The notes: generated from the letters alone by a model not told the origin. A DNA stretch of 51,086 nt from Planctomycetaceae bacterium (GCA_003153375.1 PLYM01000194.1:84879-135964); one strand, 5' to 3'. Positions 34,955 to 43,866 are shown, counted from the stretch's first letter. Program-made: numbers and translations.

Positions 34955-36542
34955 AGCGCAGAGCCTCCACGGGGTGTAAGCGTGCTGCCCGGCGCGCCGG
35001 CAGGATGCTGGCCATAATCGCGATCGCCATGGCTCCCAGAACGATCCAACTCACGGTAAAGGGTTGGACGATCGTGGGTATTTGCTGGAAGTAATAGATC
35101 GAGGGGTCGAACACCTGCTGACCGGTGACCCAGGCTAGGCCATCGGCGATTTCGTTGATGTGCGCCACGAACACCAAACCGATTAGCATGCCCACGCCCG
35201 AGCCGACGATGCCCAGCGACAGCCCATAGGCCAGGAAAATGCCCATGATGCCGCTGCTGGCCGCGCCCAGAGACTTGAGAATGCCGATGTCGCGGGTCTT
35301 CTCGACGACGATCATGTAGAAGATCGCCAGGATGCCGAAGCCGGCCACGGCGATAATCATGAACAACAGTACGTTCAGAATCGCGGTTTCCATGTGCACG
35401 GCCGCCAGCAGCGGCCCCTGCTTGTCGCGCCAGGTTTGAATGCCGAATAGCTCGGGCGGGAACGCCGCCTGCAGCAGGTTGCGCACGTGCTGGCCGTCGG
35501 CGTCGTTGTGCAGCTTGATTTGAATCGACGTCACGTTGCCGATGCCGGTCTGGGGGTCGATCATGCCCCGCATCTCTTGCAGCTTGCGAATCGGCACGAA
35601 CACGAAGTTCGCGTCATACTCGCTCATCTTGCTCTCGTAGAAATCGACGATCGTAAAATTGTCGTCGACGATCTTCGGAGGCATGCCCGCCGTGGGAACC
35701 GTGACCTTCACGTCGTCGCCGGGCAGCACCATGAAGTGATCGGTGCCGTCGCGTCCGCGAAAGCTGGCCAGCGCAATGCCCATCACGATGCCGCAGTGCG
35801 TCTCGTTGGCCGGATCGAACTCGGCCGGGCGGGATCGTTCGAAGGGGTCCTTGGTTTCGGGCGGCTTGGCGGTAAGTTGTTCGCCGCGCCGATAGGTCCA
35901 GCCTTCGTGTTCCAGTTCTTCCGGCGGTGCCTGCGGTTCCGGGGCGCTGGCGACCCGGGACTGCGGGGGCGAGTCGCTCAGACGATCGGCCTGGATCGGG
36001 CCCTTGATCTTGGCCAGGATGCGGCGATATTCCCAGCCGGCGATTTCCATTCGGTCTCGAGGCTTCGATTTGTCAGAACCCTGATGGTCGATCGTGTCGT
36101 AGCCCCCATTGCGCAGGTCGAAACTGAGTTGCTCGCGATTCTTGGGATGTTGCAGGTAGCGATTGAAGTCACTCACCTGGCCGTGGGTCTTTTCGTCGAC
36201 GCCGATGAAGTTCACCTGGCGCGTGATGGTTTGGCCCTGAACTTCGAAGATCAACAGGGCTGGAATCACGACGGTCGAGGTCATGCCCGCGATGTAGTCG
36301 CCGGCCACCTGGCGAATCTGTTCCATCTTGCCTTCGGGATCGGGAAAGCCCTCGAGGCTGTGGCTTTCGAACACCACGTCCGAGAGGATGCCGTGGATGC
36401 GGTCCTGCATCTCGTGGGTAAAGCCTTCCATGACGGCATTGACCACGATCATGGTCGCCACGCCCAGCGTGACGCTGACGACTGAAGCCAGCGCGATATA
36501 CCGCGTTCGCAGATAACGCCAGCAGAGCAGGAACTTGTACAT
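34947..36542 (-). CDS. Lipoprotein-releasing ABC permease (LolC/LolE-like)
   Basis: 531 residues from the ATG at 36542. One N-terminal membrane helix (YIALASVVSVTLGVATMIVV) is followed by a long periplasmic MacB-type core and then three C-terminal helices of the FtsX domain (AILNVLLFMIIAVAGFGILA, FLAYGLSLGIVGSGVGMLIG, SWIVLGAMAIAIMASILPAR). It ends PARRAARLHPVEALRYE, typical of LolC/E. The periplasmic region carries a charged, Pro/Glu-rich insert (about residues 170-250), longer than in proteobacterial LolC. There is one permease gene, so a homodimer with LolD is likely. Confidence 0.9.
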   Translation of the reverse strand: MYKFLLCWRYLRTRYIALASVVSVTLGVATMIVVNAVMEGFTHEMQDRIHGILSDVVFESHSLEGFPDPEGKMEQIRQVAGDYIAGMTSTVVIPALLIFEVQGQTITRQVNFIGVDEKTHGQVSDFNRYLQHPKNREQLSFDLRNGGYDTIDHQGSDKSKPRDRMEIAGWEYRRILAKIKGPIQADRLSDSPPQSRVASAPEPQAPPEELEHEGWTYRRGEQLTAKPPETKDPFERSRPAEFDPANETHCGIVMGIALASFRGRDGTDHFMVLPGDDVKVTVPTAGMPPKIVDDNFTIVDFYESKMSEYDANFVFVPIRKLQEMRGMIDPQTGIGNVTSIQIKLHNDADGQHVRNLLQAAFPPELFGIQTWRDKQGPLLAAVHMETAILNVLLFMIIAVAGFGILAIFYMIVVEKTRDIGILKSLGAASSGIMGIFLAYGLSLGIVGSGVGMLIGLVFVAHINEIADGLAWVTGQQVFDPSIYYFQQIPTIVQPFTVSWIVLGAMAIAIMASILPARRAARLHPVEALRYE

Positions 36543-36617
36543 GGCCAATCCTTTGGCTTGCGGAAGTTGAGCGCCCCCAGACGCTGACCACGGCGTCGCA
36601 CCAGCGGGCACGCGGGG

Positions 36618-38174
36618 CTAGCGGTTTTTCGCCTCGGTTCGGAGCAGGGGAAACAAGATCACTTCGCGAATCGTCTGGCTGTTGGTCAACAGCATCACCA
36701 GTCGGTCGATTCCCAAGCCTAGCCCGCCGGCCGGCGGCATGCCGTGCCGCAAGGCGCGGATGAAATCCTCGTCCATCTTGGCCATCGAGTCCTCGGCCTT
36801 CTGTCCGGCCAGTTGCGTGCGGAACAGTTGTTCTTGCAAGTCCGGATCATTCAACTCGGTGTAAGCGTTGGCGATTTCCATTCCTTGCACGAACAGCTCG
36901 AACCGCTCGGCCACGGCCGGATTGCTGGTCTTGCGCTTGGTCAACGGGCAAATCGTGGCCGGATAGTCGAGCACGAACACAGGGCCCATCAACTGGTCCT
37001 CGACCTTGTGCTCGAACACTTCGCTCTTGATCACGTCGGGATCCTTGCCGGCGGTCTCCAGCCCGATGTCGTCGGCCAACTTCTTGATGGCCACAGTGTC
37101 AGCGGCATCGACGCCCGTATGGCGGGTGAACAGTTCGTCGTAGGTATGCCGGGCGAACGGCGGTGTGAAGTCGATCGTGGCGTCGTTCCAAGGCAACTGA
37201 TAGCCCCGGCCCGTGGCGGCAATTGCGTCCAGAATTAGCCGCTCAGTCAGGTCCATCATCGAACGATAATCGCCATAGGCCTGGTAGGCCTCGAGCATCG
37301 TGAATTCGGGGTTGTGCCGTGGGCTGACCCCTTCATTGCGGAACACACGTCCCAGTTCGAACACCCGCTCCATGCCACCGACCAGGAGCCTTTTCAGGTG
37401 TAGCTCCAGCGCAATCCGCAAAAACAGTGGCATGTCGAGCGCGTTGTGGTGTGTCTTGAACGGCCGCGCGGCCGCCCCGCCGGCAATTGTGTGCAGCGTC
37501 GGGCCCTCGACCTCGACAAAGCCCTGGGCACCCAGCGTGTTGCGAATCGAGGCCACGATCTTGGAACGGTCTAGAAACCGGGGCAACACCCCCTCGGTAT
37601 AGGCCAGGTCGACATAACGCATCCGATGGCGCAATTCGGGGTCGGTCAGCCCGTGATGTTTCTCGGGGGGCGACTCCAACGACTTGCTGAGAAAATGCAG
37701 CTTCTCGGCAAAGATGGTCAACTCGCCGGTCTTGGTCCGCTTCAATTGGCCGTCGACTCCGACCAGATCGCCGAGGTCAAAGCATTCGGCCAGGGCCCAG
37801 TTGTCTTCGCCCACCTGTCCGCGGCCGATGAACAGTTGGATCTGGCCGCTCCAATCGCGGATATCGGCGAAGATCAGCTTGCCCTTCTTGCGCTGCAAGA
37901 CGATGCGACCGGCGGCCCGGACATGCGGGCCGTGTTGCGTCGGTTCGCGCTGGTCGGAGCCGGCCGGAATGGGCTCGACGACGATCTCGCCCTCGCGAGC
38001 GCGGATTTCTCCGATCGACATCTGGCCATCAAAACGGCTTCCCCAGGGGTCATGCCCCAGCTCTTGGATCTTGCGGAGTTTCTCGCGGCGAGACGCCTCG
38101 TGCATACCGGGTGATTCGCTGGAAGAACTCATTGCTGGCGGCACGTTGCGAGAAGATTGGTCGATCAGGCTCAT
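36618..38174 (-). CDS. lysS: Lysyl-tRNA synthetase, class II
   Basis: 518 residues. Charges tRNA-Lys. An N-terminal OB-fold anticodon-binding domain (AAGRIVLQRKKGKLIFADIR; GDLVGVDGQL) is followed by the class II catalytic core. Motif 1 surrounds FVEVEGPTLHTIAGGAAARP, motif 2 includes FELGRVFRNEGVSPRHNPEF, and motif 3 is GGLGLGIDRLVMLLTNS. The N-terminus has a roughly 25-residue low-complexity start; a start at the internal ATG near 38132 is also possible. It lies upstream of lolC on the same strand with a 75-nt gap. Confidence 0.96.
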   Translation of the reverse strand: MSLIDQSSRNVPPAMSSSSESPGMHEASRREKLRKIQELGHDPWGSRFDGQMSIGEIRAREGEIVVEPIPAGSDQREPTQHGPHVRAAGRIVLQRKKGKLIFADIRDWSGQIQLFIGRGQVGEDNWALAECFDLGDLVGVDGQLKRTKTGELTIFAEKLHFLSKSLESPPEKHHGLTDPELRHRMRYVDLAYTEGVLPRFLDRSKIVASIRNTLGAQGFVEVEGPTLHTIAGGAAARPFKTHHNALDMPLFLRIALELHLKRLLVGGMERVFELGRVFRNEGVSPRHNPEFTMLEAYQAYGDYRSMMDLTERLILDAIAATGRGYQLPWNDATIDFTPPFARHTYDELFTRHTGVDAADTVAIKKLADDIGLETAGKDPDVIKSEVFEHKVEDQLMGPVFVLDYPATICPLTKRKTSNPAVAERFELFVQGMEIANAYTELNDPDLQEQLFRTQLAGQKAEDSMAKMDEDFIRALRHGMPPAGGLGLGIDRLVMLLTNSQTIREVILFPLLRTEAKNR

Positions 38175-38327
38175 AGGTCGGCTTGCATTTCATGGAAAGA
38201 ATCGCAACATTCTAGTGCAACTGGAGTTGTGGTCAATGTCAGCTCCCCGCGGCGAGCCGCGGACTGGAAGCAGCCCACAACGCCTAAAGCCTTCAGACCG
38301 TAGGCTGTTGCGCCCGCGAGCCACCTT

Positions 38328-38705
38328 ATGAGCATCCGTCGCGACGACCGACCCGGCCTCTACTGTGTCGAGCTGCGCACCAACAAGTGGGAAGAGTTGG
38401 TCGACTGGTATCGCGAGATCATCGGGCTGCGGGTGTTGGTGCGCGTGATGGACGACGGCTATGCCTTACTCGAAGCCGGCGACACCCGGCTGGCCTTGTT
38501 GGCGCGGCCCTCGCCGGGCGAGCCCTCGCGGCGGATCAGCCTAGCCTTCGAGGTGAGCGACGTGCGGCAAATCTGTGCCCGGCTGCTGGCGAATGGCTCA
38601 CTGGTGACGCACCCCAAGCGTGACCCCGAGGGCCTCCGCGAAGCCAACACCTTCGACCCCGACGGCAATCGCGTCCGGTTGTTCTCCTGGCCGCACGGCC
38701 GCTGA
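38328..38705 (+). CDS. VOC-family (glyoxalase/dioxygenase-like) protein
   Basis: 125 residues. Single vicinal-oxygen-chelate domain: YCVELRTNKWEELVDWYREI, then a paired beta-alpha-beta repeat and the C-terminal REANTFDPDGNRVRLFSW, whose F-x-D-P-D-G-N turn is typical. The two modules are compact and no partner domain is present. Function is not predictable: glyoxalase, fosfomycin-resistance-like or ring-cleavage enzymes share the fold. It is divergent from lysS. Confidence 0.85.
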   Translation: MSIRRDDRPGLYCVELRTNKWEELVDWYREIIGLRVLVRVMDDGYALLEAGDTRLALLARPSPGEPSRRISLAFEVSDVRQICARLLANGSLVTHPKRDPEGLREANTFDPDGNRVRLFSWPHGR

Positions 38706-39032
38706 GCGGGGCCCGGTTGTCGCCTGGATTCGCCGGCCGGACGTAAACCGGCGGGGTGCCACCCCCGTAGAAAGCAGGATGGCCCGCCCCGTGTTTCGAG
38801 CCGTCACCACCGACCGCCCCCCACCGACCGCACGATCCGTATAACCGGCCCCCGGGGTGATGTTCCCCGGGGAGGTACTATTGGCATGGTGCAAGTGCCC
38901 TGTACGATAAACCTTGTGCGTCGAGCTCGCGATTCGTGCTCCGCCGGATGTGGCACTGGACCGTGAGCAATCGACCGATCGCGCGTTCCCGGCGCAGGGA
39001 GAACCTGGATTTTTCCAGGTCGATAGTGGCTG
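38706..39032. other. Leader region of the kinase-cyclase pair, with hairpins
   Basis: 327 nt with no gene. Two structured elements stand out. CCCCGGGG occurs twice (38850-38857 and 38865-38872), and each copy is itself palindromic. A perfect 7-bp stem with TTTT loop (39003-39020) ends 12 nt before the kinase start, where it could affect translation. No unequivocal promoter was seen. Confidence 0.5.
39003..39020 (+). promoter_or_regulatory. Hairpin just upstream of the Ser/Thr kinase start
   Basis: ACCTGGA (39003-39009), TTTT loop, TCCAGGT (39014-39020). A perfect stem 12 nt before the ATG at 39033. Placed this close to the ribosome-binding region, it may modulate translation start. There is no adjacent T-run, so it is not a terminator. 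Confidence 0.4.
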
Positions 39033-41183
39033 ATGGATTTCAATCACACGCAACAGCAGTCTGGCGATGAGCAGTTGCGGGCTCAAGCGCTGAGCCTCAA
39101 GCCTTCGCGGCCGCCCACTCAGGTGCCCGGCTATGAGCCCCACCGCTTCTTGGGCGCGGGCGCCTATGGCGAGGTCTGGGTCGCCGTCGATCGCACCACC
39201 GGCCGCAAAGTGGCGATCAAGTTCTATGCCCATCAAGGCGGCCTCGACTGGTCGATCTTGTCGCGCGAGGTCGAGAAGCTGGCTTTCTTGTCAGCCGATC
39301 GCTACGTGGTGCAACTGCTCGACGTCGGCTGGGAAGCCGATCCGCCTTATTATGTGATGGAGTATATCGAACAGGGTTCGCTCGAGGACTTGCTCGCGCG
39401 CGAAGGCAAGCTGCCCGCCCGCGAGGCCGTGGCCCTGTTCCGCGACGTCACGGTCGGTCTGCTCCACGCGCACGGCAAGGGCGTGCTCCACTGCGATCTC
39501 AAGCCGGCCAACGTGCTATTGGATCAAGACACGCGTCCACGACTGGCCGACTTTGGTCAATCGCGGTTGTCGCACGAGCAGACGCCCGCACTCGGCACGC
39601 TGTTCTACATGGCGCCAGAGCAGGCCGATTTGCACGCCGTGCCCGACGTGCGCTGGGATGTCTACGCTTTGGGCGCGTTGCTCTATTGCATGCTGACGGG
39701 CTCGCCGCCGCACCGCAGCGAGTCGGCGGTCACCGAATTCGAAACCGCGACCGATCTGGAAGAACGTCTGGCCCGCTACCGGCAGTTGATTGAGAACTCG
39801 CCCCCCTGCAACAAACATCGCCAGGTGCCCGGCGTCGATCGCGAGTTGGCCGATATTGTCGACGGCTGCCTGGCGCCGCGGCGAGAACAACGATACGCCA
39901 ACGTCCAGGAGGTGATCGACGCGCTGAACGCTCGCGACCGCCGCAAAGCGCGGTGGCCGCTGGTGCTGCTGGGCTTTGTGGGCCCGGCCCTGTTGCTGGC
40001 CATCGTGTCGATTTTTGCCTGGAGCTCGTTCGAGACCGTGATGGCCGAATCGGACGAAGCGCTGCAAGCCCGGGCGTTTGAGAGCAATCTGTTCGCCGCC
40101 AAGTATGTGGCCAAGACGGTCACCAACAAGCTCGAGTTGTACTATCGCGCCGTCGAGGAAATGGCCGGCAGTGCGCGCTTCGAGAGCCTGCTGGAAGAAA
40201 CGATCGACGACCCGGAGATCGTCGACCTGCGCCGGCAACTGAACAGCACGCACTTGGACGCCGAAGCGCGCGACGCGCTGCGCGCCCGGTTGATCGATCA
40301 TCCGGCCCGCAAAAAACTGCAAGAGCGCTTGCAGGATCTCTTGCACGACGAGAGCGAGCCGGACGTGGCCAGTTGGTTCGTCACCGATCCCGAAGGGATG
40401 CAACTGGCCCGCGCGCCGGAGCATTCGACCGTGGGCGACAACTTCTCGTGGCGCACGTATTTTCACGGCGGCAACGAGGACTATGCCGAAGACTGGCGGG
40501 CCAAGCCCAACGACCACATCACAAAGCCGAACTTGTCATCGGTGTTTTTCAGCCAGGTGAATGACTGCTGGATGGTGACCATCTCGACGCCGGTCTATAA
40601 GGAAGAGGCGAAGGAAGACACGGACGAGACCGATCGACGCTTCCTCGGTGTGATTGGCCTGTCGGTCAAGGTGCGTCAGTTCGTCAAGCAGGAGAGCAAT
40701 CGGCCGTTCGTGGCGCTGGTCGATTGGCGGCCGGGCGACAACAAGGGGCTGATCTTGCAGCACCCCCTGTTCGACAAGCTGCTGGCCGACGACAAGCAAG
40801 TGCCCGATCGTTTTCCGACTTATCGACTCAAAGACGGCAGCGAATTGCCCGACTCGCCGGCCAAGCGAGAGAACTACATCGATCCGCTGGCCAAGGATCC
40901 GCAGGGCAAGGAATACGACAAGCACTGGCTGGCAGCCGCGGCTCGCGTGAGCATTCGTGACGGCCAAACCGGCTGGATCGTCATCGTGCAAGAGTCGTAC
41001 GAAGGCGCCATTGGCGGCGCGCTCGCCAAGCTCAAGCAAAGCTTGTTCTCTGGCAGCCTCGTAGCCGCCTTGCTGATTGTCGTGTTGTCGGCCGTTCTGT
41101 GGGCCCTGGTCGTGCGAGCCTTGGGCGAGCCGACGCGCGCCACGATCAAACCGCCAGTGCCGCAGCCGGAGCCCACGGCGTGA
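39033..41183 (+). CDS. Transmembrane Ser/Thr protein kinase with extracytoplasmic Cache-like sensor
   Basis: 716 residues. The cytoplasmic Hanks-type kinase (34-300) has the Gly loop LGAGAYGEVW, ATP lysine Lys63, catalytic loop HCDLKPAN (Asp155), DFG at 173-175 and APE at 194-196. Cys154 replaces the usual Arg of HRD, making it a non-RD kinase. Membrane helix 1 is at 308-330 and helix 2 at 673-693. The roughly 340 residues between them (including DVASWFVTDPEGMQLARAPE, GDNFSWRTYFHGG, and STPVY then LGVIGLSVKV) resemble a dCache ligand-binding domain as in chemoreceptors. An input outside the membrane thus seems to control the kinase. The FHA-cyclase gene follows after 40 nt. Confidence 0.92.
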   Translation: MDFNHTQQQSGDEQLRAQALSLKPSRPPTQVPGYEPHRFLGAGAYGEVWVAVDRTTGRKVAIKFYAHQGGLDWSILSREVEKLAFLSADRYVVQLLDVGWEADPPYYVMEYIEQGSLEDLLAREGKLPAREAVALFRDVTVGLLHAHGKGVLHCDLKPANVLLDQDTRPRLADFGQSRLSHEQTPALGTLFYMAPEQADLHAVPDVRWDVYALGALLYCMLTGSPPHRSESAVTEFETATDLEERLARYRQLIENSPPCNKHRQVPGVDRELADIVDGCLAPRREQRYANVQEVIDALNARDRRKARWPLVLLGFVGPALLLAIVSIFAWSSFETVMAESDEALQARAFESNLFAAKYVAKTVTNKLELYYRAVEEMAGSARFESLLEETIDDPEIVDLRRQLNSTHLDAEARDALRARLIDHPARKKLQERLQDLLHDESEPDVASWFVTDPEGMQLARAPEHSTVGDNFSWRTYFHGGNEDYAEDWRAKPNDHITKPNLSSVFFSQVNDCWMVTISTPVYKEEAKEDTDETDRRFLGVIGLSVKVRQFVKQESNRPFVALVDWRPGDNKGLILQHPLFDKLLADDKQVPDRFPTYRLKDGSELPDSPAKRENYIDPLAKDPQGKEYDKHWLAAAARVSIRDGQTGWIVIVQESYEGAIGGALAKLKQSLFSGSLVAALLIVVLSAVLWALVVRALGEPTRATIKPPVPQPEPTA

Positions 41184-41223
41184 GCATTCCACGCCGCGCG
41201 GCAAGCCGCCCCAGGAGTTGTGC

Positions 41224-43008
41224 ATGGCCGATCTAATTGCCCAGGGAGCCGATTCGCAGCATCGCTGGCGGCGGACTTTGCTCGTCGGCCGGCCCGTTAC
41301 GTTGGGCCGCGCTCCGGGCGGTTGGCCCACGTCGTGGGATGATCGCGTTTCGCGGCAGCACGCCGAGGTTTCTTGGGACGGGCAGCGCCTGGACGTGCGC
41401 AGGCTCGAGGGGGCCCGCAATCCGATCTTCGTCAAGGGCCGGCCCGAGGCACAGTTCAAGATCGAGCCCGGCGAGCATTTCGTGATTGGTGAGACGACCT
41501 TCACGCTCACCGACGAACGGGTGAACGTCTCGCTCGATGTGCCGCCGCCCGCGCAACAGCAGACCTTCAGCTCGCAATATCTGCAAAAGATTCAATTTCG
41601 TCACACGGGCGCCCACATCGACGTGCTGGGACGCCTGCCAGAAGTGATCTCGGGGGCCAGCAGCGACTCGGAGCTCTCGGTGCGGTTGGTCAATCTGCTA
41701 CTCACGGGCTTGCCAAGGGCCGGCGCCGTGGCGTTGGTGATGGTCAAGCATCCGGAGAGCGCGCGGCCGGGCATCGAAGTCTTGCACTGGGATCGCCGCT
41801 CGATGATGGCCGGCGATTTTCAACCGAGCGAACGGTTGATTCTCGATGCCATTCGCCGCCGCCAAAGCGTGTTGCACGTCTGGAATGCTGCCGACACGAC
41901 CACCGCGTCCAGCTTCACGGTCACCCAGGGGGTCGACTGGGCTTTCTGCACGCCCGTGGGCGGAAAGGCTTGCGACGGATGGGGCATCTATGTCGCTGGC
42001 CGTTTTGTCGACGATCATTCGACGCCCGTCGACGTCTCGGATCCGAACGACTTGCGAGACGACCTCAAATTCACCGAACTGGCCGCCACCACGCTGGCCG
42101 CGCTGCGTGATGTGCGCGTGCTCGAGCGGCATCGGGCCGGCTTGAGCCAGTTCTTTTCGCCGGTCGTGCTCGAAGCGTTGCAAGGCGTCGATCCCGAGAT
42201 GGTGCTGGCGCCGCGCGAGACGGAAGTCTCGGTGTTGTTTTGCGACTTGCGCGGCTTTTCTCGCCAATCGGAACGCTCATCGGAAGATCTGCTGGGCTTG
42301 CTCAACCGCGTCAGCCAGGCCTTGGGTGTCACGACGCATCAAATTCGCGAGCAAGGCGGCGTGTTGGGCGATTTTCACGGTGACGCCGCGATGGGTTTTT
42401 GGGGGTGGCCACTGGCGCAGCCCGACGCCGCCGCGCGGGCGTGTCAGGCGGCACTGGCCATCCGTGCCGAATTCATTGAGACGGCCCAACGCATTGACGA
42501 TCCGCTCACCGGCTTTCGCGTCGGCATCGGCATTGCCACCGGCCGCGCCGTGGCGGGCAAGATTGGCACCGTCGACCAAGTGAAGGTGACGGTGTTCGGA
42601 CCCGTGGTCAACCTGGCGTCGCGCCTCGAAGGAATGACCAAGATCCTGCAAGCGCCCATCCTGATCGACCGCCGCACGGCGATCGTGGCTCGCAATTGGT
42701 TGTCGCCGCAAATGGCCCGGCTGCGGCGCGTGGCCGTGGTCAAGCCCTATGGTCTGGACCGCAAGGAAGAAGTCGTCGAGCTGCTGCCGCCGCTGTCGCA
42801 GTACCCTGCCCTGACCGATCAGCACATCGCCGAGTATGAAAAGGCCCTCGACGATTTGCTCGCCGGCAACTGGTCGGGCGCCTTCGAACGCCTGCACCGC
42901 GTCCCCGCCGAAGACCGCGTGAAAGACTTCCTCACCGTCTTCATCGCTCAGCACAATCGCACTCCGCCCGAAGGCTGGAACGGAGTCATTCCGCTACTAA
43001 CCAAATAG
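41224..43008 (+). CDS. FHA domain-GAF-like-class III nucleotide cyclase
   Basis: 594 residues from the ATG at 41224. Residues 15-100 form an FHA phosphothreonine-binding domain (VTLGRAPGG, RVSRQHAEVSW, LEGARNPIFVKG). A GAF-like middle region (about 135-300) follows. The class III cyclase domain has metal ligands Asp341 (LFCDLRGFS) and Asp387 (FHGDAAMGF), and transition-state residues Asn463 and Arg467 (VVNLASRLEG). The adenine-recognition pair, usually Lys and Asp, reads Asp383 and Lys454. It is cytoplasmic, with no membrane segment. Directly downstream of a membrane Ser/Thr kinase, the FHA domain probably docks on that kinase or its substrates. Confidence 0.9.
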   Translation: MADLIAQGADSQHRWRRTLLVGRPVTLGRAPGGWPTSWDDRVSRQHAEVSWDGQRLDVRRLEGARNPIFVKGRPEAQFKIEPGEHFVIGETTFTLTDERVNVSLDVPPPAQQQTFSSQYLQKIQFRHTGAHIDVLGRLPEVISGASSDSELSVRLVNLLLTGLPRAGAVALVMVKHPESARPGIEVLHWDRRSMMAGDFQPSERLILDAIRRRQSVLHVWNAADTTTASSFTVTQGVDWAFCTPVGGKACDGWGIYVAGRFVDDHSTPVDVSDPNDLRDDLKFTELAATTLAALRDVRVLERHRAGLSQFFSPVVLEALQGVDPEMVLAPRETEVSVLFCDLRGFSRQSERSSEDLLGLLNRVSQALGVTTHQIREQGGVLGDFHGDAAMGFWGWPLAQPDAAARACQAALAIRAEFIETAQRIDDPLTGFRVGIGIATGRAVAGKIGTVDQVKVTVFGPVVNLASRLEGMTKILQAPILIDRRTAIVARNWLSPQMARLRRVAVVKPYGLDRKEEVVELLPPLSQYPALTDQHIAEYEKALDDLLAGNWSGAFERLHRVPAEDRVKDFLTVFIAQHNRTPPEGWNGVIPLLTK

Positions 43009-43067
43009 ACTGAAGTGAGAACGCTCACTTTCAGCCTTTCGCAATCAGCGATTGAGGGCCAGCAAAA

Positions 43068-43691
43068 ATGATGCGGATTCCAGTCTACATCGCAATCTTC
43101 AGTCTACTCCTGCTCACGCCGCGCGTGCTGTCGGCGGCTGACGGCCAACGTCGAACCTGGAATTTCGATCACGATAAGACGGGCGAGATCGCCCCGGGCT
43201 TCGTCGGGGAAGTCGGCACCTGGCGCGTTGTCGAAGCGGGGCAAGGCAAAGTGCTCGCGCAATCCGCCAAGAACTCGGACCCCACGTTCAACGTCACGCT
43301 TATTCGCGATACGAATTCGAAGGACGTCGACATTTCGGTCGACGTCCAAGCCATCGCTGGTGAGTTGGATCGCGGCGGCGGAATCGTCTGGCGCGCCAAG
43401 GACGCCAAGAACTACTACCTCGCCCGTTACAACCCGTTGGAAGACAACTATCGACTCTATCACGTCGTCGATGGTAAACGCACGCTACTTCAAAACGCCG
43501 ACCTCCCGCATTCCGATCGCGCATTCACCCTCCGCATCGCCATGACGGGCGACCACATCGAGTGCTACTACAATGGTAAGAAGTACCTCGACTTCCATGA
43601 CGCCACGATCACCAAGCCCGGCATGATCGGCCTGTGGAGCAAGGCCGACGCGCAATCGCAATTCGACAATCTTATTTTGATTGGCAAGTAG
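43068..43691 (+). CDS. Secreted DUF1080/LamG-like protein
   Basis: 207 residues. A signal peptide (YIAIFSLLLLTPRVLSAAD) is followed by one jelly-roll domain: WNFDHDKTGEIAPGFVGEVG, DVDISVDVQAIAGELDRGGG, YYLARYNPLEDNYRLYHVVD, HIECYYNGKKYLDFHDATIT and GMIGLWSKADAQSQFDNL. This is the concanavalin-like fold of DUF1080 and 3-keto-disaccharide hydrolase-related planctomycete proteins, usually binding or cleaving sugars. No catalytic residues can be assigned. It starts 59 nt after the cyclase gene but is probably a separate unit. Confidence 0.8.
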   Translation: MMRIPVYIAIFSLLLLTPRVLSAADGQRRTWNFDHDKTGEIAPGFVGEVGTWRVVEAGQGKVLAQSAKNSDPTFNVTLIRDTNSKDVDISVDVQAIAGELDRGGGIVWRAKDAKNYYLARYNPLEDNYRLYHVVDGKRTLLQNADLPHSDRAFTLRIAMTGDHIECYYNGKKYLDFHDATITKPGMIGLWSKADAQSQFDNLILIGK

Positions 43692-43799
43692 AATTGTGAA
43701 GAGAGTTGGCGACAGATGCCAAAGAAATGGCCGGCGGCAGCACCAAGCGAACGACAGCGCTAATTGAGTCGAATGAACCCAGTTGCGGTTGCTTTCTCT

Positions 43800-43840
43800 G
43801 CTCGGTAATCTCTCTGTGTTCTCGGTGTCCTCGGTGGCAA
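43800..43840. repeat. Short tandem 9-mer array
   Basis: Three adjoining imperfect 9-mers: CTCTGTGTT (43812-43820), CTCGGTGTC (43821-43829) and CTCGGTGGC (43830-43838). A related CTCGGTAAT begins at 43801. It sits in the gap between two convergent genes. Strings of CTCNGTGTN units are, as I recall, scattered between genes in several bacterial phyla including planctomycetes. The function is unknown. Confidence 0.55.
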
Positions 43841-43866
43841 AGTTTTAAAATCTTCGCCCGCCGCTC

